In this document: piece after piece, positions 14,400-18,582 of the stretch
How the letters are laid out: every line of letters starts with the position of its first letter
Position numbering within the stretch: position 1 is the first letter of the stretch
Assembly: GCA_016287975.1 (NCBI GenBank)
Contig: JAEEXV010000375.1
Coordinates: 1-18,582 of the forward strand
Length of the DNA: 18,582 bases
From: Lentisphaeria bacterium
GTDB lineage: Bacteria; Verrucomicrobiota; Lentisphaeria; Oligosphaerales; Oligosphaeraceae
Direction of reading: 5' to 3'
Made by a program: the position numbers and the translations under genes
Notes under the pieces: model-generated
Told to the model about the DNA's origin: nothing
The model's input: the letters and a program-made list of their open reading frames with translations, nothing else
Databases searched by the model: none

Positions 14400-17336
14400 C
14401 TACTTCGCGTAAGCCTCGACCTCGCCGATGCGGGCGACGGTCCCCTTCACCTGCGGCATGTAGCGCGGGCGGGACACTTTCCCCGCGGGTTCGTCGACGA
14501 CGATGCGGAAGCGCTCGGCATTCGCCACGGGCGTGAACGCGCACTCGAAGTGGTCTGCCTTCGTGCCGTCCGCGCACGTGTAGACCGTCTTCCACGCGCC
14601 GCCCGCGAAGACCTCGATGTGGAACTTCGCCAGCGAATGGTCAAGCGTGTCGATGACGACGCGCCCCAGTGCAAACGGGCGCTTCTTCGGCGCGAACTCC
14701 ACCCACGGCCTGCGATCCTCTGGATGGCTCATCCAGAAGAGCAGCCCGTAGCCGCCGCTCTTGGTCGGGACGGTGCCGTCGCAGACATGCCACAGATTCA
14801 CGTCCACGCCGCCCGCGCCGTGGTTGACGACCACGGTCGAGGCGTCCAGTTCCACCGTCTCGTTCATGCCGCGCTGGAACAGGAGATTTCCAGGCTTGGC
14901 GAGTTTCCGCCAGGCGTCCTCGACCCGCGCCGAGAGTTCCGCCACCCCCGCCAGCGGCGGCGGCGTCTTCTCGACGTAGGCGCGGCCTTCGCATGGCCCG
15001 AAGTCGTCCGACATCACGCCGTCCTTCACCGCGACCGTGCGGTTCTCGGCGACCACGTGGAGTCGCTTCAGGTGCTTCGGCAGCCCCGTGAAGGTGATGC
15101 GGCACTTGTCCATCGAGACATTCGACGCAACCAGGAAGTATCCGTCGTCGGTGTCGGTCGCGATGCGGCGCACGTCCTTCGAGCCAGTGCAGGACGGCTG
15201 CACTGGATGGCGATCCTGCAGCGCGTGGTCGCCGACATACCGCATTTCAGGAACCAGCCCGAACCACCCGACATAGACCTCGGGATAGCAGTAGGCCTCG
15301 TTGCCATAGCACTGGATGTGGTTGCAGCCCACCGCGAGCGCCATCATCATCTGGTTGTGGAACTCCTGCACCGACGGGATGCGGCTGTCGCGGAAGCCCA
15401 GCCGCCAGTCCCACTTGTTGATCGCCATGTCGGTGAACGCCAGCGCCGTCTTGTGGTAGAGCCGTTCCTGGCCGTGCCGCATCGAATCCGCCTTGAACGC
15501 GATGTCCCTGCAGTCGCTGATGGTGCCGCGCGGCCCCCGCACCGCAGGGTACGGATGGTGCTCGTGGACATCCATCGACTGCACGTAATGGTGCGTCGGG
15601 GAATCGCTCCCCCAGACGGGGTGATACGGATCCTCCTCCTTCACCACCTCGTAGAGCGCCTCCAGCGCCGACGGCAGCAGCGAATCGCTCGACGGCTCGT
15701 CGAACCACAGCCACGCCAGAAGCTCAGGCACGTCGCGGTACTGCCGCACATAGCCCCGCATCTGGTCGATGTGCTTCTTGTCGAAGGCCCCCGTCTGCAT
15801 CGACTTGCGGAACTCCGGGATGCGCCGCCCCGCCATGCGGTAGACGATGTCGCCGCTCGCCCAAAGTTCCCCTGGCTTGATGCCCTGCGGCCGCCCGCCC
15901 ATGCCGACGTGCAGGTTCGCCCCTTCCAGCCACGGTATCCACCCGTACTTGGTGCGGATGGTGAAGACTGGCTTCCCCTCCCGCATGATCCGCCCGTCCT
16001 TGGAAATCCACGTCTCCCCCGCCTTGTAGGGCAGCTTCCACAGCGGGCACCCCGCCGTGGCGAACTTCACCTGCTCGCCCTTCGCGTCCAGCAGCCGCGC
16101 CTCCACGCGGAAACGCCCTTCGGGGAAGCCCGCGTTCGGGATGCGGATCTTCGTCAACGCCTCGGGCCCGCGGTACTCCTTCGCCCACACTGGCGCCTTC
16201 CCTGGCGCCCCGATCGCGACCGACAGCGTCTTGTCCTTCCGCGCCTCCGCAGGCAGTTTCAGTTCAATGTCCAGCGCAATCGTCTGCAGCTTCTGCGTCG
16301 CGAAGACGCTGTAGCGGTAGTGCGGGTCGATCATCCGAATGGCGATCGGCGTGAAGCCCACCTCCGTCTTCGCCTCGCGGTAGGCGACCACGCGCCCCGA
16401 CGCATCCGCCACGCGCACCATGTTCACATGCTCGCCTGGCTCCTTCAGCGCCGCCGGAGGCAGCTCCAGCGCCGCCTTCCCCCCCGCCGCCGCCTTCACC
16501 TGAACTGGCTTCGAGAAGACCACCTCCCCCGTCGCCGTCTTCACGTAGTTCTCCGCGAAGTAGACCTGCGCCGCCCCCGTGAAGTTCGCGATCGAGGTCG
16601 CCGTCTCCAGGTATCCCTGCCCGCGGGCGTCCACCCCCGTCGCCGTCGTCAGCGTCGACAACTCCACCTGGTATGGCGTGAGGTCGCAGTCCAGCCCCGA
16701 CAGCCGCCAGAACTTCGGCGGCTGGTGAAACACCCCCGCGATCCCGTAGTTCGCGCGCTGACTCGTCCTGCGGTTCCGAATCACGTTCACCCCCCACTCC
16801 CCCGACAGCGGACGCCGCCGCGCGAAGTTGAAGAACGGTATCTTCATCTCGCACGACCAATACCCGTCCCCGATGAACGACCGCGCCGCCCACACCCCGT
16901 TCCACGCCTCCTCGATGATCCCGATCCCCTGGTCGCGGTACGCATCGTAGATCGACCCCTGCGCCCCCACCATGAAATGCCAGTACACCTCCTGCGTGCG
17001 CCCTGGATCCAGCATGACCTCCACGCTGTCCTGCTGGAACAGCCCCCCGTCACGGGGACGCGGAGGCAACTTCATCTCCGACACATTCGGCTCCTCGCAC
17101 CAGATCCCAAGATAGATCGCCTGGTCGTCATACAGCACCTGCACACGGTGCTTCAGCGGCGACGCTGCCTTCGTCTCCGTGTTCACAAACGCATCGCACA
17201 CCGGAGCCCCCTGCCACGCCGCCTCGTCCAGGCGGCCGTCCAAATACACTGGCGCCCCCACGCGCACCGCCTGGATCACCTGCTCCCCGCCCCACGCGCA
17301 CAACGCCAGCAACAACCACGCAAAAACCTGTCTCAT
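14400..17336 (-). CDS. Large secreted CBM9-like / TIM-barrel glycoside hydrolase-like protein
   Basis: The 978-residue product is read from the ATG at 17336, which has GGGAGG 4 nt upstream. An in-frame ATG 24 nt earlier lacks a ribosome binding site and would precede the signal peptide MRQVFAWLLLALCAWG. Residues about 22-215 resemble a CBM9-like/DOMON beta sandwich ('YLDGRLDEAAWQGAP', 'YLGIWCEEP', 'DSVEVMLDPG'). About 216-430 is a further beta-rich region. About 435-750 looks like a TIM barrel: 'ISKDGRIMREGKPVFTIRTK', 'LLAWLWFDEPSSD' with a candidate acid/base Glu at about 547, 'DPYHPVWGSD' and 'HEHHPYP'. The last 130 residues resemble an F5/8-type C (discoidin) domain. A secreted glycan-degrading role is inferred. 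The family is not one I can name, and the nucleophile is not evident. It is the first gene of the minus operon. Confidence 0.75.
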   Translation of the reverse strand: MRQVFAWLLLALCAWGGEQVIQAVRVGAPVYLDGRLDEAAWQGAPVCDAFVNTETKAASPLKHRVQVLYDDQAIYLGIWCEEPNVSEMKLPPRPRDGGLFQQDSVEVMLDPGRTQEVYWHFMVGAQGSIYDAYRDQGIGIIEEAWNGVWAARSFIGDGYWSCEMKIPFFNFARRRPLSGEWGVNVIRNRRTSQRANYGIAGVFHQPPKFWRLSGLDCDLTPYQVELSTLTTATGVDARGQGYLETATSIANFTGAAQVYFAENYVKTATGEVVFSKPVQVKAAAGGKAALELPPAALKEPGEHVNMVRVADASGRVVAYREAKTEVGFTPIAIRMIDPHYRYSVFATQKLQTIALDIELKLPAEARKDKTLSVAIGAPGKAPVWAKEYRGPEALTKIRIPNAGFPEGRFRVEARLLDAKGEQVKFATAGCPLWKLPYKAGETWISKDGRIMREGKPVFTIRTKYGWIPWLEGANLHVGMGGRPQGIKPGELWASGDIVYRMAGRRIPEFRKSMQTGAFDKKHIDQMRGYVRQYRDVPELLAWLWFDEPSSDSLLPSALEALYEVVKEEDPYHPVWGSDSPTHHYVQSMDVHEHHPYPAVRGPRGTISDCRDIAFKADSMRHGQERLYHKTALAFTDMAINKWDWRLGFRDSRIPSVQEFHNQMMMALAVGCNHIQCYGNEAYCYPEVYVGWFGLVPEMRYVGDHALQDRHPVQPSCTGSKDVRRIATDTDDGYFLVASNVSMDKCRITFTGLPKHLKRLHVVAENRTVAVKDGVMSDDFGPCEGRAYVEKTPPPLAGVAELSARVEDAWRKLAKPGNLLFQRGMNETVELDASTVVVNHGAGGVDVNLWHVCDGTVPTKSGGYGLLFWMSHPEDRRPWVEFAPKKRPFALGRVVIDTLDHSLAKFHIEVFAGGAWKTVYTCADGTKADHFECAFTPVANAERFRIVVDEPAGKVSRPRYMPQVKGTVARIGEVEAYAK

Positions 17337-17373
17337 TCTGCCTCCCGAAACGATTTTCATACGCCAAAACCAT

Positions 17374-17382
17374 TGGTAACCA
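17374..17382. promoter_or_regulatory. Short palindrome in the leader of the minus operon
   Basis: TGGTAACCA is a 9-bp odd-centred palindrome. It lies a few bases downstream of the predicted transcription start of the minus operon and about 40 nt before its first ATG. It could be part of an operator, but short palindromes occur by chance. Confidence 0.2.
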
Positions 17383-17392
17383 GATTGCCATT

Positions 17393-17420
17393 ACTATAAC
17401 CACCCCGCCCCGCTTTGCAA
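17393..17420 (-). promoter_or_regulatory. Candidate sigma-70-type promoter of the six-gene minus operon
   Basis: On the minus strand TTGCAA (17420-17415) and TATAGT (17398-17393) are separated by 16 nt. The start codon of the large secreted protein is 57 nt downstream of the -10 box. All six minus-strand genes from 17336 to 8243 are spaced by 11-48 nt with no terminator-like hairpin between them, so this could drive the whole set. Confidence 0.5.
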
Positions 17421-17493
17421 CCCGCCGCATGGGTTTTACCAGGTCCGCCCTGGCTGGGGGGCAAGAATTTGTCTGAAAAATGCCGATTGTGGC

Positions 17494-17521
17494 TTGACAT
17501 TGGCGAGAAAGGGTGTATCTT
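17494..17521 (+). promoter_or_regulatory. Candidate sigma-70-type promoter of the oxidoreductase gene
   Basis: A perfect -35 TTGACA (17494-17499) and a -10 TATCTT (17516-17521) are separated by 16 nt. Transcription would begin near 17528, leaving a leader of about 63 nt before the ATG at 17592. This is the best consensus promoter match noticed in the window. Confidence 0.6.
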
Positions 17522-17541
17522 TGTGTTTTGCTTTACGCCGT

Positions 17542-17559
17542 CACTGCCAATTTGCAGTG
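17542..17559. promoter_or_regulatory. 18-bp near-perfect palindrome (operator or leader hairpin)
   Basis: CACTGC (17542-17547) and GCAGTG (17554-17559) flank CAATTT. The whole 18-mer is symmetric at 16 of 18 positions around an AATT centre. It lies about 14-31 nt downstream of the predicted transcription start of the oxidoreductase gene and about 33 nt before its ATG. That placement suits a repressor operator; as RNA it would form a 6-bp hairpin. No regulator gene is present in the window. Confidence 0.45.
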
Positions 17560-17591
17560 GTTCACAAGAGAGGGAAGAAGGTACTCCCGTC

Positions 17592-18582
17592 ATGGGCATG
17601 AAACTCGCCATCGTCGGCATTCGCCATCAGCACATATTCAGCCTCATCGAGGAGGCCTCGAAGATGAAGGGGGTCGAACTCGTGGCGGTCTGCGAGGAGA
17701 ACGCGAAGACGCGGCACGCGTACCAGGACGACCCGCGCGTGCGCATCACGCATTCGTCGGTGGACGCGATGCTGGCGGAGACCCCGAGCGACATCATCGG
17801 CATCGGCGACTACTACGGGCGGCGCGGGTCGCTGGTGATCCAGGCGCTGCGCGCGGGACGCCATGTGCTCTCCGACAAGCCGATGTGCACCACCCTGGCG
17901 GAATGCGACAAGATCATCGAACTGGCGCGGAAGTCAGGGCTCAAGGTCGGGTGCATGTTCGGCCTGCGCTGGCTTGGCGCGGTGCAGTTGATGCGCAAGA
18001 AGATTCTCGCGGGGGACATCGGCAAGGTGCGGACGATTTCCATCAACGGGCAGCATCCGCTGATGCTGGCGAAGCGCCCTGGCTGGTATTTCGAGCCTGG
18101 GAAGCACGGCGGCACCATCAACGACATCGGCGTGCACGCGATCGACACCGTCCAGTGGCTCACAGGCGCGCAGGTCGCCGAGGTCACTGGCGCGCGCGTC
18201 TGGAACGGCAAGGCCTCCGCCACCCCGTGGTTCAAGGACTGCGCCCAGTTCATGCTCAAGCTCTCCAACGACGTCGGCGTGATCGGCGACGTCTCCTATC
18301 TCTCCCCCGACACCTGCGGCTACGAGGTGCCCCAGTATTGGCGAATCACCGTGCACGGCGACGATGGCGTCCTCGAATGCAACAACAATGACGCCACCGT
18401 CATGTTCGCGACCTCCCGCGACAAGAAACCGCGCGCCTTGAAATGCCCCGCCAACACGGCCTCGACCTTCCTGCATGATTTCGTCAACGAGATTACCGGC
18501 CAGGCCAAGCCCGACCAGCTGACCACCGAATATTCGCTGCGCGCCGCCCATACCGCGCTGCAGATCCAGCAGGCCGCCGACC
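17592..18582 (+). CDS. Gfo/Idh/MocA family oxidoreductase (partial, 3' end outside window)
   Basis: The open frame gives 330 residues to the window edge. An N-terminal Rossmann-like region (MKLAIVGIRHQHI) is followed by DKP at residues 95-97 (equivalent to the family's catalytic EKP lysine) and 'GGTINDIGVHAIDTVQWL' with Asp178 and His182 in the C-terminal Gfo/Idh/MocA domain. These NAD(P)-dependent enzymes oxidise or epimerise sugars, inositols and related polyols. The glycine motif is unusual: GxGxxG is replaced by GIRHQH. The ATG at 17592 is chosen, with GAAGAAGG about 10 nt upstream; the ATG at 17598 is an alternative. It is divergent from the secreted-protein/symporter operon and separated from it by 255 bp containing both promoters, which suggests shared regulation. 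Confidence 0.88.
   Translation, partial: MGMKLAIVGIRHQHIFSLIEEASKMKGVELVAVCEENAKTRHAYQDDPRVRITHSSVDAMLAETPSDIIGIGDYYGRRGSLVIQALRAGRHVLSDKPMCTTLAECDKIIELARKSGLKVGCMFGLRWLGAVQLMRKKILAGDIGKVRTISINGQHPLMLAKRPGWYFEPGKHGGTINDIGVHAIDTVQWLTGAQVAEVTGARVWNGKASATPWFKDCAQFMLKLSNDVGVIGDVSYLSPDTCGYEVPQYWRITVHGDDGVLECNNNDATVMFATSRDKKPRALKCPANTASTFLHDFVNEITGQAKPDQLTTEYSLRAAHTALQIQQAAD

Noticed and set aside
13572..17399. 1275-codon plus-strand open frame
   Set aside because: It is antisense to the LamG and large secreted-protein genes, has His/Arg/Leu-rich composition typical of the opposite strand of GC-rich coding DNA, and matches no domain.
17413..17456. Weak hairpins (AACCC/GGGTT and CCAGG/CCTGG) between the divergent promoters
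   Set aside because: Five-base stems are expected by chance at this GC content and neither has a terminator tail or a clear link to a promoter element.

Overview
The window is GC-rich (roughly 65 % by eye), densely coded bacterial DNA with Gram-negative-style signal peptides. It carries two housekeeping genes (holA, argH) beside secreted and transport genes for carbohydrate or conjugate breakdown. CBM9-like, LamG and discoidin-like secreted proteins, a sodium/solute symporter and a Gfo/Idh/MocA oxidoreductase, together with a membrane protein ending in an 'LPQSLDELVP'-type motif, suggest the PVC superphylum (Lentisphaerota, Kiritimatiellota or Planctomycetota). That placement is inferred from gene content; there is no rRNA or marker tree here.

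Layout. (1) 1-1578, minus: the 5' part of a secreted protein with two bacterial SH3 domains and a very long Ala/Lys/Glu coiled coil, running off the left edge. (2) 1714-7779, plus: holA (DNA polymerase III delta), a GAF-domain protein, argH (argininosuccinate lyase), a small secreted protein and a multi-pass membrane protein. Gaps are 4-61 nt, so they may be co-transcribed. (3) 7780-8242: a convergent intergenic region filled by a tandem array in which every element is 7 bp or a multiple of 7 bp, preceded by a perfect hairpin. (4) 17336 down to 8243, minus: a six-gene operon with gaps of 11-48 nt. In transcription order it encodes a large secreted CBM9/TIM-barrel-like protein, a secreted LamG-like protein, an SSS-family symporter, an Amidohydro_2 hydrolase, an M20 amidohydrolase and an S66 LD-carboxypeptidase-like peptidase. 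(5) 17592 to the right edge, plus: a divergent Gfo/Idh/MocA oxidoreductase, truncated by the window.

The minus operon plus the divergent oxidoreductase reads as a catabolic unit. Secreted proteins would bind and cleave a glycan or glycoconjugate, the symporter would import the product, three hydrolases would cut amide or peptide bonds, and the oxidoreductase would act on the sugar. Each promoter of the divergent pair is visible as -35/-10 hexamers, and an 18-bp near-palindrome lies just downstream of the oxidoreductase promoter. The substrate cannot be named from sequence.

Two non-genic signals stand out. The first is near-total avoidance of the tetranucleotide CCGG: 12 sites counted by hand against roughly 200 expected, with synonymous codons switched wherever CCGG would arise. 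The second is the in-register heptamer array with G-quadruplex potential. No rRNA, tRNA, CRISPR array, transposase or integrase was seen.
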